A DNA stretch of 64,000 nucleotides from Deltaproteobacteria bacterium (GCA_016713535.1 JADJOY010000014.1:186001-250000), one strand, 5' to 3'; positions 34,742-45,498 are shown, counted from the stretch's first letter. Numbers and translations: made by a program. Notes: generated from the sequence alone by a model not told the origin.

Positions 34742-36430
34742 ATGCGCGCGCGGACGGTGCGGGGGCTCGCGGTGGCGGCGGCGGTCGCTGCCGTCGTGCT
34801 CTTCTACATCCACGGGATGCGTCCGTGGCTCGCGGCGCACCAGCTCTCGTTCCGGCTGACGCCACAGGCGCTCGGCGCGCTCAAGACGGCGCTCGGGCTC
34901 GTGGCACTCGCGCTCTCGATCGGCGAATGGCTGCGGCGGAGGCGCGGGCGTGCGCTGCCGCGGCGGGTCGTGTCGGTGGCGTTCGCGGTGCTCGCTGGGT
35001 GCGGCGGGTTCGCGTTCCTCTCGTCCGATGACCTCGCACCCGACCGCTACGAGCACGGCTGGGAGCTCTTCCACTACTACCTGGGGTCGAAGTACCACGA
35101 CGAGCTCGGCTACAAGCGCATCTACCGCTGCGCCGCGGTCGCGCAGGCCGAGCTCAGCTCGACGATGCGCGAGGAGGTGAAGGCGCGGAAGCTCCGCGAC
35201 CTCGACACCGGCCTGCTGGTCCCGGCCGCGACGGCGCTCGCCGACCCGGCGCTCTGCAAGGACCACTTCACGCCCGAGCGCTGGGACGCGTTCGTGCGCG
35301 ACATCCACTTCTTCCGCAGCACCTCGAGCCGCTCGTACTGGAACTCGTTCCAGACCGACCACGGCTACAACCCGAGCCCGCTCTGGACCACGATCGCGAG
35401 CCTCGTGAGCTCGCGGGTCGGGGCCTCGCTGCCCGGCATGCATCTGCTCGCGTCGATCGATCTGGTGCTCTACGTGGCGCTCTTCTTCGCCGTGTGGTGG
35501 GCGTTCGGGGCGCGCGTGCTGTGTGTCGCGCTGATCTTCTTCGGCTGCCAGTTCCCGGCCAACGGGTTCTTCACGGGCGGCGCCTTCCTGCGCCAGGACT
35601 GGTTGTTCGCGGTGGTGGTGAGCGCCTGCCTGGCGCGGCGGCGCAAGCTGGTGGCGGCCGGATTCCTGCTGGTGCTGGCGGCGATGCTGCGGGTGTTCCC
35701 GGCGATCCTCGCGGCGGGGTGGGGTGTGTGGGCGGTGCGTGACTTCGTGCGCGCGTCGCGGGCGGGGCGCCCGTGGCGCGAGCGCGTGAGCCCGGCGACG
35801 CTGCGCCTCGCGGCGGGCGGGCTCGCGGGGGTGATCGTGCTGGGCGGCGCGAGCGTGGCGGTGGCGGGGCGCTCGAGCTACGGCGAGTTCACGCGCCACA
35901 TCGCCGTCCACAGCCGCACGCCGCTCACCAACAACATGGGGCTCGGGACGGTGTTCTCGTACGCGCTCGACGGGCGCGCGCAGCGCACCTGGAACAAAGC
36001 ACTCCCCGACACCTGGGCGGTGTGGGCCGCGAAGCAGCGCCAGCACTTGGCCGAGCGCGGCGTGGCGCGTGGGATGGTGATCACCGGGCTCGCGGCGGCG
36101 TTCGTCGCGGCCGTTTGGACCACGCGTCGCGCGCACGTGGCGCTCGCGCTCGGGCCGCTCGCGGTGACGAGCCTGACCACGCCGACCTGCTACTACTACT
36201 CGTTCTTCCTGCTCGCCGCGCTGCTTGCGCTCCACGATCGACGGCAGGAGTGGGCCGTGCTCGCCGCCGGCGCGGCGAGCGCCTGGCTCGCGGTGTGGCC
36301 GCCCGCCCTCAACGTGTGGTGGGACGACCGCTACCTGCTCCAGTCGCTGGTGTTCCTCGCGCTCGCGCTCTTCCCGGTGGTGCGCCGCGCGGAAGCAGGT
36401 GCACGCGATCGGGGCCGCGGGCGGGGATGA
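34742..36430 (+). CDS. Polytopic membrane protein, possible GT-C glycosyltransferase (GT87/DUF2029-like)
   Basis: 562 residues with about ten hydrophobic segments, for example TVRGLAVAAAVAAVVLFYI near the start, VLYVALFFAVWWAFGARVL, LVAAGFLLVLAAMLRVFPAI and FLLAALLALH. A loop rich in charged and aromatic residues follows the second helix pair (DRYEHGWELFHYYLGSKYHDE); its first acidic pair could be the GT-C catalytic site (SSDDLAPDRYEHG). AMLRVFPAILAAGW resembles the RxxP segment of DUF2029/PimE-like mannosyltransferases. This would use a polyprenyl-phosphate sugar donor; the assignment is tentative. The last codons and stop lie inside an inverted GTAG palindrome, so the C-terminal tail RDRGRGRG is repeat-derived. 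Confidence 0.75.
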   Translation: MRARTVRGLAVAAAVAAVVLFYIHGMRPWLAAHQLSFRLTPQALGALKTALGLVALALSIGEWLRRRRGRALPRRVVSVAFAVLAGCGGFAFLSSDDLAPDRYEHGWELFHYYLGSKYHDELGYKRIYRCAAVAQAELSSTMREEVKARKLRDLDTGLLVPAATALADPALCKDHFTPERWDAFVRDIHFFRSTSSRSYWNSFQTDHGYNPSPLWTTIASLVSSRVGASLPGMHLLASIDLVLYVALFFAVWWAFGARVLCVALIFFGCQFPANGFFTGGAFLRQDWLFAVVVSACLARRRKLVAAGFLLVLAAMLRVFPAILAAGWGVWAVRDFVRASRAGRPWRERVSPATLRLAAGGLAGVIVLGGASVAVAGRSSYGEFTRHIAVHSRTPLTNNMGLGTVFSYALDGRAQRTWNKALPDTWAVWAAKQRQHLAERGVARGMVITGLAAAFVAAVWTTRRAHVALALGPLAVTSLTTPTCYYYSFFLLAALLALHDRRQEWAVLAAGAASAWLAVWPPALNVWWDDRYLLQSLVFLALALFPVVRRAEAGARDRGRGRG

Positions 36431-37110
36431 ACCCCGCCCCTACGCACCTACGCGAGGTCCGATCCGCACCGCCGGTGTAGGCGGCCGCGAGCTCGCCCGA
36501 TTTCACGCACAGCGATCCGGCCCACGCGGACGCAGCCCCGGGCGGTCCCGAGCGAGACGGACACGGGTGCGCCGATCGATCCCGCTCCCGGGCGAGCCGA
36601 CGCTCGCCCCTACGCTCCCACGGGGTTCCCCGTGTCTGGAGGGCGCGCCCTCCGGCGCCGTTGGGCTGCGGGCGGGGATGAACCCCGCCCTACGCACACG
36701 CGCGGTCCGATCGGTACCGCAGGGGCGAGCCGCCAGCCCTCGCCCGGATTTCACGCACAGCGATCCGGCCCACGCGGACGCAGCCCCGAGGCGGTCCTGA
36801 GGGAGACGGACACGGGTGCGCTGATCGAGGTCCGGCGCCCGGCGAGCGACGCTCGCCCCTACGCTCCCACGGGGTTCCCCGTGCTCTGGCGGGCGCGCCT
36901 CCGGCGCGCCGGGGCGCCGATCGAGGTACAGGATCGCGGCCGCACCGTCGGCCGCCGGGGCTGCGGGCGAGCTCACGCTCGCCCCTACACACCCATGGAC
37001 TTCCTGGTCTGGAGGCGCGCGCTTCGTCGCGCGCCGGGACGTACAGGGATCGACGGATCGGCGGTGCGAGGGTTCCGTCGTATCGCCGGGCACGCGGCGC
37101 GTGCCCCTCC
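36418..37110. repeat. REP field with a 248 bp imperfect tandem duplication
   Basis: No gene between 36431 and 37122. Inverted GTAG palindromes end at 36443, 36613, 36693, 36863 and 36987. GGAG copies start at 36638 and 37011, and an inverted GGAG copy occupies 37088-37110. TTTCACGCACAGCGATCCGG occurs at 36501 and again at 36749; the surrounding ~240 bases are duplicated with a few differences. Confidence 0.75.
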
Positions 37111-37122
37111 CGCGCCCCAACT

Positions 37123-38706
<1,584 letters not shown>

Positions 38707-38841
38707 GGTGGCGCGGTCCTCGGGCGGGCCGCGCGGAGGCGCGGCGGAGCCCATGAGGATCGCTCGGGACGAGAGCGAGCGTCGAGACAGCGCGGTGCGG
38801 CGGGGCGCCGGAGGCGAGCGCGGCGCACCGCAAGCGCGCGC

Positions 38842-38976
38842 TCAGTCGTCGTCGTCGTCGAAGAGGTCCGCGCGCTCTTCGATCGCCTGCGAGCGCGGAC
38901 GGAAGATCGTGAACGGCACGAACACCGCGAGGAAGGTGGAGATCAGGACCACGACTTGAAGCTTGTCGACCGTCAT
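38842..38976 (-). CDS. Small single-helix membrane protein with acidic tail
   Basis: 44 residues from ATG 38976, with CGGAG about 7 bases upstream. MTVDKLQ is followed by one membrane helix (VVVLISTFLAVFVPFTIF), then RPRSQAIEERADLF and five Asp at the end. I do not recognise the family. It lies 135 bp upstream of prfC on the same strand. A coding call is supported by the sensible start, the clear helix and the absence of repeat sequence in it. Single-pass small proteins like this often adjust larger membrane complexes, but no partner is indicated. Confidence 0.6.
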   Translation of the reverse strand: MTVDKLQVVVLISTFLAVFVPFTIFRPRSQAIEERADLFDDDDD

Positions 38977-39035
38977 CGGCTCACTCCGGGGCTTTCCGCA
39001 TGATGGCGCCCGAGACCCCTTGGACGGCAAGAGAC

Positions 39036-39247
39036 GGGGCGAAGATTCATCGGTGCCTTGCTCCCTCGGGGGTCTGTTCCAGACCCCCGCCCCGAAAAAG
39101 GCGCGACTTTCGCCCCCCCACTCTCTCTTGCGGGGCCGAGGCGGCGCGCTCTCTGGCGCGCCAATCTCACCGCTCGGTAGCGTGGTCGGCGCCATAGGAC
39201 CGGCGCGGCGTGCTCGTAGCGACGGGGGTTCCATCCCCCGTCGCCGG
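39036..39247. repeat. Composite hairpin element (minus orientation) and GTAG palindrome
   Basis: GGGGGTCTGTTCCAGACCCC near 39065 is the reverse complement of the core hairpin seen at 16869, followed by CCCGAAAAAGGCGCGACTTT. A GTAG palindrome (GTAGCGACGGGGGTTCCATC) starts at 39216 and closes at about 39247, next to the end of the SGNH hydrolase gene. Confidence 0.65.
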
Positions 39248-39253
39248 AGTCGC

Positions 39254-40660
39254 TCAGCGTGCGGCGCGTAGCTCGGCGACGACCGGTGCCAGCGCCGCGA
39301 AGTATGTCTGCGCGACGATCACCTGTCCCTCGCTCGAGGGGTGCATCCACTCGGCGAAGAACGGGCGCTTGCCGAGCTCACCGCGCGCGGTGCGAGCGAC
39401 GATCTCGTCGAGCGGCCTCCCGAGCCAGCGCTCGGTGGGCGCGAGGAGCCGGCGCAGGTCGATCGCGAACGGGTTCCGCCCCGCGCCATAGTCGTCGAGG
39501 GCGCGCTCCAGGTCCGCGAGGATCCAGTCGCGCTCGCGCGCCAGGCTGCGGACCGCGGGGTTCGCGAGCTGTGTCAGGTAGCGGCGCCAGTCGTGGAGGT
39601 CGAGGAGCGGCTCGCAGGTGGAGGTCGGGCAGCGCCAGCTCACGAAGTCGTGGGGAGCGGTGCTGATCGCGATCCAGCGCACGCCGTCCCGCTCGGCGAG
39701 GGCCGCGAGCGCCTCGTAGCTGGCGCGGGTGTAGGCGAAGCCGTCGGCGTAGTCGTCGAAGATCGAGGGCGGCAGCGGCTCGGGGTCGCGGTCGCTGCGC
39801 AGGCAGCGCGCGACCTGCTCTTCGTAGGTCTCGTCGTGCGCGGCGAGCTTGCCGGGCGCGAGCGCGCGCTGCGCGGCCTCGAGGGCCGCGCGAGCGGCCT
39901 TCTTGGCGCGCGCCTCCTCGAAGCCGTCGGCGTGGCGCGCGAACCACGGCGAGAGCGCGGCGAGGTCGGCGCGAGCTGCCTCGCCCGCGAGGAACGCGCG
40001 CACCACGTCGCGCTGCACGGCGTCGCCGCGTCCGGGCACCGGCGCCAGGAACGTCGCGCAGCTCCCGACGTCGTTCACCTCCTCGCCGAAGATCACTCCG
40101 TCGGGCTCGAAGCGGCGGCCGAGTGCTTCGTAGAGCGGCACCCAGTCGCGGGAGCCGGCGGCCGGGATGCCGAGGTTGAGGACCTCGAAGCGGGTTGTTC
40201 CGCTGTCGCGACTGGTCGCTGCCGCATCGAGCAGCGTCTCGAGGATTCCGGGCCACATGAGCTCCGGGTGGCCGTTGCCGGTGGTCGACCCGCCGAACGC
40301 GAGGAACCGCACCACACCCGCCGGCTTGGGCACGGCGTAGAGGCGCTCGGGCGCGGCGACGATCCCCTGCGCGTTGGTGGTCACGCCGCTCTCGGCGCTG
40401 CACGAGCGGCGGTGGCAGACCGGCACGGCGGCGCCGATCTCGGCCACACACGCCTCGCCCTTGGCGACGCAGTCGGCGCGCAGCGTGGGCGGCGAAGACG
40501 GGCGCTCGACCGGGAAGGTGGTGGGCGGGTGGCGGAGCCGATCAAAGACGCGCGCACCGAGGAGCGCGAGCGCGAGGAGCGCCGTGGCGGTCGCGGCGCG
40601 GTAAGCGATCCGGCGCCGTCGTGGCGGCGGCGATCGATCGGCGTCGGCCGCGCGAGTCAC
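39254..40660 (-). CDS. Membrane-anchored SGNH/GDSL-like hydrolase
   Basis: 468 residues. An N-terminal Arg-rich stretch and one membrane helix (about 20-40) suggest a signal anchor with the domain in the periplasm. SGNH blocks: FLAFGGSTTGNGHPE (block I, Gly-Ser), NLGIPAAGSRDW (block II-like Gly), FGEEVNDVGS (block III, Asn) and AEWMHPSSEGQ (block V-like, Glu/His). These support esterase or acyl/acetyl-transfer activity on polysaccharide or lipid. A Cys-rich patch (DCVAKGEACVAEIGAAVPVC) sits in the N-terminal region. It is convergent with nothing; genes on both sides run in the same direction. A second SGNH protein with a similar topology lies at 61456. Confidence 0.85.
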   Translation of the reverse strand: MTRAADADRSPPPRRRRIAYRAATATALLALALLGARVFDRLRHPPTTFPVERPSSPPTLRADCVAKGEACVAEIGAAVPVCHRRSCSAESGVTTNAQGIVAAPERLYAVPKPAGVVRFLAFGGSTTGNGHPELMWPGILETLLDAAATSRDSGTTRFEVLNLGIPAAGSRDWVPLYEALGRRFEPDGVIFGEEVNDVGSCATFLAPVPGRGDAVQRDVVRAFLAGEAARADLAALSPWFARHADGFEEARAKKAARAALEAAQRALAPGKLAAHDETYEEQVARCLRSDRDPEPLPPSIFDDYADGFAYTRASYEALAALAERDGVRWIAISTAPHDFVSWRCPTSTCEPLLDLHDWRRYLTQLANPAVRSLARERDWILADLERALDDYGAGRNPFAIDLRRLLAPTERWLGRPLDEIVARTARGELGKRPFFAEWMHPSSEGQVIVAQTYFAALAPVVAELRAAR

Positions 40661-40805
40661 GCGCGCGAGGATGCCCCCGGGCGAGCGTCCCGCGGCCCGC
40701 CAGCCGCTCGATCAACGCCCTCTGGAGGGCGGCGGTCCCTCGCCGCCGCGGCGTTCGGATCCACCCCGCCGGCTGCGGCCGCGAAGGATCGCGGCCCTCC
40801 AGCGA

Positions 40806-41867
40806 TCAGACGCTGCGCCGTCCCGCGCGCGCCGTGATCATCGGCAGGTCGAGGTAGGTCTTGATCCCGGGCGCCGCGCGGCAGGTCGCGGGGATCGCGT
40901 TCACGCAGTGGGCCGCGGTCGCCATCATGCCGTCGCGGGTGCGTTGCCGCCCCGTGTAGTGGGCGGGGAAGTCGATGTTCACGTCGAACGACGGGTCGCC
41001 CTCGATGTGGATCTTCCAGCCGTCGAGGCGCTCGCTCTCCCACGGCCGGTCGAAGCGCGTGAACGGCAGCTCGTCCATGACCCACACCTGGCGGGTCTCG
41101 AGGTGCGGCCCGCCGTCGACCTCGCCCCAGTAGCGGAAGCGCTGCGCCGCCACCATGCCGGTCTCGATCACGCCCGCCGCCGTCGTGATCGGCTCGCGGG
41201 CGAGGGCCACCTGGTGCTCGAAGCCGTAGCGATCGATCGCCACACCGAGCCCCGCCGCCACCATGTCGAGGGACTCGTAGAAGCAGCGCTTGAGGATCTC
41301 CAGCATGAACCCCGCGCGCGCCTCGGCCTCGGTCTTCCCGAACAGCATCACGTCGAAGATCATCCCCGGCGCCTCGTAGTGGCGGCAGTCGCCGAACTCG
41401 GTGATCACCAGCTTGTCGATGCGGCTGCACCAGCCGCTGAAGGTGAGCGGGAAGCGCTCGCTCACGCCGCCCGGGTTGCTCCCCGAGCTGTGCAGCGAGA
41501 CCCCGCCGCGCTGGCACGCGCCCTCGAGCTCCGCCGTGGCCTCGGGGAACTGGATGTAGGGGTGGTGGTAGCCGCAGGTGGTGACGATGTTCTTCCGCGA
41601 CTCGAGGATGCGGCACATCTCGTCGACCTGCCACGGCAGCGGGCAATACATGACGCAGTCGGCGTCGAGGGCGAGCAGTGCCTCGACGTCGTGGGTGGCG
41701 GACACACCGAGCGGCGCGATCCCGGCGATCTCACCGGCGTCGCGGCCCACCTTCGCCTCGTCGTGGACCCACACGCCCACCAGCTCGAGCTCGGGGTGGC
41801 GCGCGATCGCCTGGATCGAGAGCTTGCCGACGTTGCCGGTCGCCCACTGGATCACGCGATAGGTCAT
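40806..41867 (-). CDS. DapB-like NAD(P)-binding oxidoreductase
   Basis: 353 residues. The N-terminal Rossmann motif is unusual but clear (VIQWATGNVGKLSIQAIA), followed by LELVGVWVHDEAKVGRDAGE and ALDADCVMYCPLP, as in the dihydrodipicolinate-reductase-like family often annotated in Mycobacterium and in 2,4-diaminopentanoate dehydrogenases. The C-terminal half carries SSGSNPGGVSERFPL and FGDCRHYE. It is not DapB itself: length and catalytic motif differ, so lysine synthesis is not implied. It probably acts on an amino- or keto-substrate in catabolism. The upstream gap of about 100 bp separates it from the MFS transporter gene on the same strand. Confidence 0.85.
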   Translation of the reverse strand: MTYRVIQWATGNVGKLSIQAIARHPELELVGVWVHDEAKVGRDAGEIAGIAPLGVSATHDVEALLALDADCVMYCPLPWQVDEMCRILESRKNIVTTCGYHHPYIQFPEATAELEGACQRGGVSLHSSGSNPGGVSERFPLTFSGWCSRIDKLVITEFGDCRHYEAPGMIFDVMLFGKTEAEARAGFMLEILKRCFYESLDMVAAGLGVAIDRYGFEHQVALAREPITTAAGVIETGMVAAQRFRYWGEVDGGPHLETRQVWVMDELPFTRFDRPWESERLDGWKIHIEGDPSFDVNIDFPAHYTGRQRTRDGMMATAAHCVNAIPATCRAAPGIKTYLDLPMITARAGRRSV

Positions 41868-41970
41868 CGCCCCTCCCTCGGGGCGAGATCCGCCCGCGCC
41901 CGGCGCGGGCGCGACTATCTCATGTTTCCGGACCGGTGGGAGAACCCGCCGCGGCGAGCGAGGAGACCGA

Positions 41971-43238
41971 TCAGGTCTGGACGTGACGGTCCGGACGGAG
42001 CTTCACGAAGAGCGCGAGACCGAGCGCCGAGACCGCGGCACCGGTGAGGAACGCCGCGCGCGGCCCGAAGCCCTCCCAAAGCGCGCCGAACACCACGCTC
42101 GCGAGCAATGCGCTGAGCCCGAGCGTCAGGTGGTACCAGCCGAAGCCGGTGCCCTGTCCGCGCTTGGGCGCGAGCGAGGATACCAGCGCTTTCTCGGCGC
42201 CCTCGGTGAGGCCGGAGGGATGCCGTAGGCGAGGAAGAGCGCGCACACCGCCACGGGCGATTCGGCGAACGCGAGCGCCGCGTAGACCGCCACGTGCAGC
42301 GCCCAGCCGGTGCCGATCACTGCGCCGCGTCCGAGGCGGTCGCTCAGCACGCCGCCCTGGAACGAGCTCGTGGACTTCACGACGTGGAGCCCGATCCACA
42401 AGAGCGGCAGCGTGGTGAGGCTCGCCGACTGGGTGCCGGCCTTGAGCAAGAGGAAGGTCTCGCTCGCCTTGCCGAGGGTGAAGAGCGCGAGCGGAGCCAG
42501 GAGGGTGAGGAGGCCGCGCAGCGCGTGGGGAGAAGCGGCTATGGCACCTCCGCCGGAGCGCGGAACTGTAGGGGAGGGCGTCAGCCCTCCCGAAATCGTG
42601 GCTCCTTGGGTGGGCGTAGCGACGGCCTCGGGCGCCCGCTCGTTCTCGCGCACGCCCGCCGCCACGGCGAGCACCGCGAGCACGCCCGGGATCGCCGAGA
42701 GCAGGAACAGGTGGCGCAGGTCGTCGCTCACGAAGCGCAGGAACAGGAACGCGATCGTCGGCCCGATCACCGCGCCCGCGTGGTCCATCGCGCGGTGGAA
42801 GCCGAACGCCGCGCCGCGTTGCTCGGGCGGGACGGCGTGGGCGAGGAGCGAGTCGCGTGGGCTCGAGCGGATGCCCTTGCCGACCCGGTCGGTCACGCGC
42901 ACCGCGAGCACGTGCCACGGCGCCTGCGCGATCGCCACGAACGGGCGGGCGATCGTCGAGATGCCGTAGCCGAGCAGCATGAACGGCTGGTTGCGGCCGA
43001 GGCGATCGGCCCACTGGCCCGACACGAGCTTGAGCGCGCTCGCGACCGCGTCGGCCAGCCCCTCGATCCAGCCCAGCGCCATGGCGCCGCCGCCCAGCGT
43101 GGTGGTGAGGAAGATCGGCAGCAGCGGCAGCACCATCTCGCTCGCCGCGTCGGTGAGGAGGCTCACCACCCCCACCGCGAACACGTTGCGGGTGAGCCAG
43201 GGACGGCGCGCGGCCGGCGGCGTGGAGGTGGTGGTCAT
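41971..43238 (-). CDS. MFS transporter with internal REP-derived segment and one frame break
   Basis: About 422 residues from ATG 43238. Twelve membrane helices in two halves: NVFAVGVVSLLTDAASEMVL opens it, and the helix 2-3 loop has QWADRLGRNQP, an MFS signature. It resembles the group sharing the TDxxSEM motif. A central loop has SGGLTPSPTVPRS, encoded by a GTAG palindrome (42568-42591) in frame. The frame is lost near 42212-42221 (AYGIP, then SGLTEGAEKALVSSLAPK in another frame) and continues to 41971. It should move a small solute or drug by proton coupling. Without the break the protein looks complete. Confidence 0.85.
42568..42591 (+). repeat. GTAG palindrome inside a coding region
   Basis: 24 bases beginning GTAGGGGAGGGCGTCAGC, exact reverse complement of 25517-25540. 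In the minus-strand MFS gene it encodes SGGLTPSPT in the loop between the two six-helix halves, so it does not interrupt a membrane helix. Confidence 0.85.
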
Positions 43239-43861
43239 GACCGGCGAAGTGTGGGCGGCGGCCGGGGCGCGCGCAATGGAGCCTGCCGCGCGGCCGCTCC
43301 GTCGGCCGCCAGGGGGACCGATGGGTCTCCAACGCTGCGGCGGCGAAGGATCGCCGCCCTCCACCGTGGGATCGACCGCGTCCGGGACGGAGGGCGCGCC
43401 TCCCGCGCACCGCCACCGGGGTGACGTTGGGGTCGTCGACGAAGCGACGACCCTCCAGCCCTTCGATCTCGGGGGCGGCCGGCGACTCGAACGGGATCGA
43501 CCTGCTGGAGGGCGGCCGCTTCGTCGGCCGCCGGAGCTCGCGGGTCGATCGGGATGGAGGGCGCGCCTCTGGCGGTCCGCCGGGGTGACGTTGGGGTCGT
43601 CGACGAAGCGACGACCCTCCAGCCCTTCGATCTCGGGGGCGGCCGGCGGCTCGAACGGGATCGACCTGCTGGAGGGCGGCCGCTTCGTCGGCCGCCGGAG
43701 CCACAAGCGGTCCGGAAATGCTGCTGGCAACTGCCAGCAGAAAATAGCAAATAGTTGCCATCAGAAACTGTTACAAATTGCTTACAACGCGTGCCGCGCT
43801 AACCCTGAAATGGGGCCTCAAACGGCCTTCCAGGGGCTCCTGAAGCCGCTTTTGTGCCCGG
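43239..43861. repeat. REP field with 164 bp tandem duplication and an AT-richer patch
   Basis: No gene. GTGACGTTGGGGTCGTCGAC occurs at 43421 and again at 43585, each followed by the same ~110 bases ending in a GGAG palindrome GGAGGGCGGCCGCTTCGTCG. Then 43711-43812 is unusually AT-rich for the window and contains a stem CTGCTGGC/GCCAGCAG (43721-43728, 43733-43740) and the run AAAATAGCAAATAGTTGCCA. Confidence 0.7.
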
Positions 43862-44335
43862 TTACGGCTTCGCGAGCCGCTCGCGGACGTCTTCGACGCG
43901 CTTGCGGTTGACGCCCATGTCTCCGTAGCCGACCCGCGACGCCGAGCGCACGTGGATCGTCCGCCCGTCGGCGTCGAACAGGAACTCGACGTCGTCGACG
44001 AACCGCCATACGAGGCTCGTGTACTCGGCGTTCAGGTAGTCGTCGGTGCGGCTCACGATGCGCGCCCGCGGCGTCCCCTCGACGAGCGCGGCGAGCTTGT
44101 CCATTGCGTCGGCCCGCGCGCCCGCGTAGGTGAGCGGCGCGATCTTGTGGGTGTCGTCGGTGGCGCGGTCGTTGACGCAGTTGGGGCTCGCGGGGCACGG
44201 CGCGAGGGCCCCGTTGGTGGCGCCGAGGTTCGCCGGGCGCGTGCCCGGACACCCCGCCGCGACCAGCACCACCGCCACCGTGCCCGCCACGCGCGCGAGC
44301 CCGCGCGCCTTCGCCTTCGCCGCCGCGATCGGCAT
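43862..44335 (-). CDS. DUF1499-family lipoprotein
   Basis: 157 residues from ATG 44335. Signal peptide with lipobox LVAAGC. The mature part begins GTRPANLGATNGALAPC, followed by PASPNCVNDRATDDTHKIAP, the CPxSPNCV signature of DUF1499, then a compact domain with ARIVSRTDDYLNAEYTSLVWRF and VEFLFDADGRTIHVRSAS, the usual family core. DUF1499 proteins are small envelope proteins of unknown function found in bacteria and plastids. The gene is 23 bp after the MDR dehydrogenase gene on the same strand, so both may be cotranscribed. Confidence 0.9.
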   Translation of the reverse strand: MPIAAAKAKARGLARVAGTVAVVLVAAGCPGTRPANLGATNGALAPCPASPNCVNDRATDDTHKIAPLTYAGARADAMDKLAALVEGTPRARIVSRTDDYLNAEYTSLVWRFVDDVEFLFDADGRTIHVRSASRVGYGDMGVNRKRVEDVRERLAKP

Positions 44336-44358
44336 CGTCGTCCTCACCTCGGCGCGCC

Positions 44359-45376
44359 TCACGCGCCGATCCGGATGCAGAGCTTGCCGAAGAGCTGGCT
44401 CTTGGCGAGCGCCTCGAACGCCGCGCGCGCCTCGCCGAACGCGTAGGCGCGGTCGACCACCGGCACCAGCCGGTGGAGCGCGATCGCGCGGTTCATCGCC
44501 TCGAACGACTCGCGGTGCCCGACCAAGATTCCCTGCACCCGCACCGCCTGCATGAAGATCGGGTTGATGTTGAGGTCTTGCTGGTTGCCGGCGAGGACGC
44601 CGATCAGGCTGATCTGCCCGCCGATCCGGATCGCGCGCAACGACTGCGCGAGCGTGCCCGCGCCGCCCACCTCGACGATGTGGTCGACGCCCACGCCCCC
44701 GGTGAGGTCCTTCGCCACCTTCCCCCACTCGCGCTGGGTCGCATAGTTGATGGTGTGGTCCGCGCCGAGGGCGCGCACCCGCTCGAGCTTCTCGTCGCTC
44801 GAGGAGGTGGCGATCACCTGGCAGCCGAGCAGCTTCGCGAGCTGCAGCGCGAAGATCGACACACCGCCCGTTCCCTGCACCAGCACCACGTCGCCCGCCT
44901 TGACCGGCGTGTAGCCGGTGAGCGCGCTCCACGCCGTGAGCGCGGCGCACGGCAGCGTCGCCGCCTGCTCGTCGGTGAGGTGCGCGGGCACGTGCACCAC
45001 GCCCTCCTCGGAGAGCACCAGGCGCTCGGCGAGGGTGCCGTCGAGCGGGCCGCCGAGCGTCGAGCGCAGCTTGGCGTGGGTCGGCTCTCCGCCCAGCCAC
45101 TTCTGCGCGAAGATCGGGCTCACCCGGTCGCCGACGGCGACGCGGCTCACTCCGGCGCCCACCTCCTCGACCACGCCGACGCCGTCCGAGCACGGCACCA
45201 GCGGCAGCTTCTGCTTGGGGTTGTAGGCGCCGCGCACCATCAGCGAGTCGCGGAAGTTGAGCGACGCGCACGTCATCCTGAGCCGGATCTGGCCCGGCGC
45301 GAGCGGCGCGTCGGCGCGCTCGCCGAGGTGAAGGTGATCGAGCCCGAAGGCATCGCGGATCCTCCCAGGCTTTCAT
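44359..45376 (-). CDS. MDR-family (zinc-less) alcohol dehydrogenase/quinone oxidoreductase, frame break at codon 5
   Basis: The start ATG at 45376 reads MKAWE; one extra G near 45360-45366 then displaces the frame, and the true continuation IRDAFGLDHLHLGERADAPL runs on without a stop to 44359 (338 residues joined). GroES-like domain: SLNFRDSLMVRGAYNPKQ and PLVPCSDGVGVV. Rossmann domain: LVQGTGGVSIFALQLAKLLG, then ADHTINYATQREW. No structural-zinc Cys cluster is seen, so it resembles zinc-less MDR reductases (quinone or enoyl reductase type) using NADP(H). The substrate is not predictable. Codon 5 damage is probably a consensus error, because the rest is intact. Confidence 0.88.
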
Positions 45377-45411
45377 CGCGTCTCCCTTGCGCGTCGTTGT
45401 CGCCAGGCACC

Positions 45412-45496
45412 GGGCGGGGCCAGGCCCCGCCCCTACGCGGTGCTCCCGCGTCGCTGCGGCTCGATTTTGGGTAGGGGCGGGGCCTGTCCCCGCCCG
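45412..45496. repeat. GTAG palindrome pair (REPIN-like)
   Basis: An inverted GTAG copy ends CCCCGCCCCTAC at 45436 and a direct copy starts GTAGGGGCGGGGCCTGTCCC at 45471. The pair fills the gap between the MDR dehydrogenase start and the end of the TPR protein gene. Confidence 0.75.
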
Positions 45497-45498
45497 TC

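Noticed and set aside
43721-43740. Stem CTGCTGGC/GCCAGCAG as an intrinsic terminator
   Set aside because: There is no T run after the stem on either strand in the right position and no gene ends nearby on the correct side.
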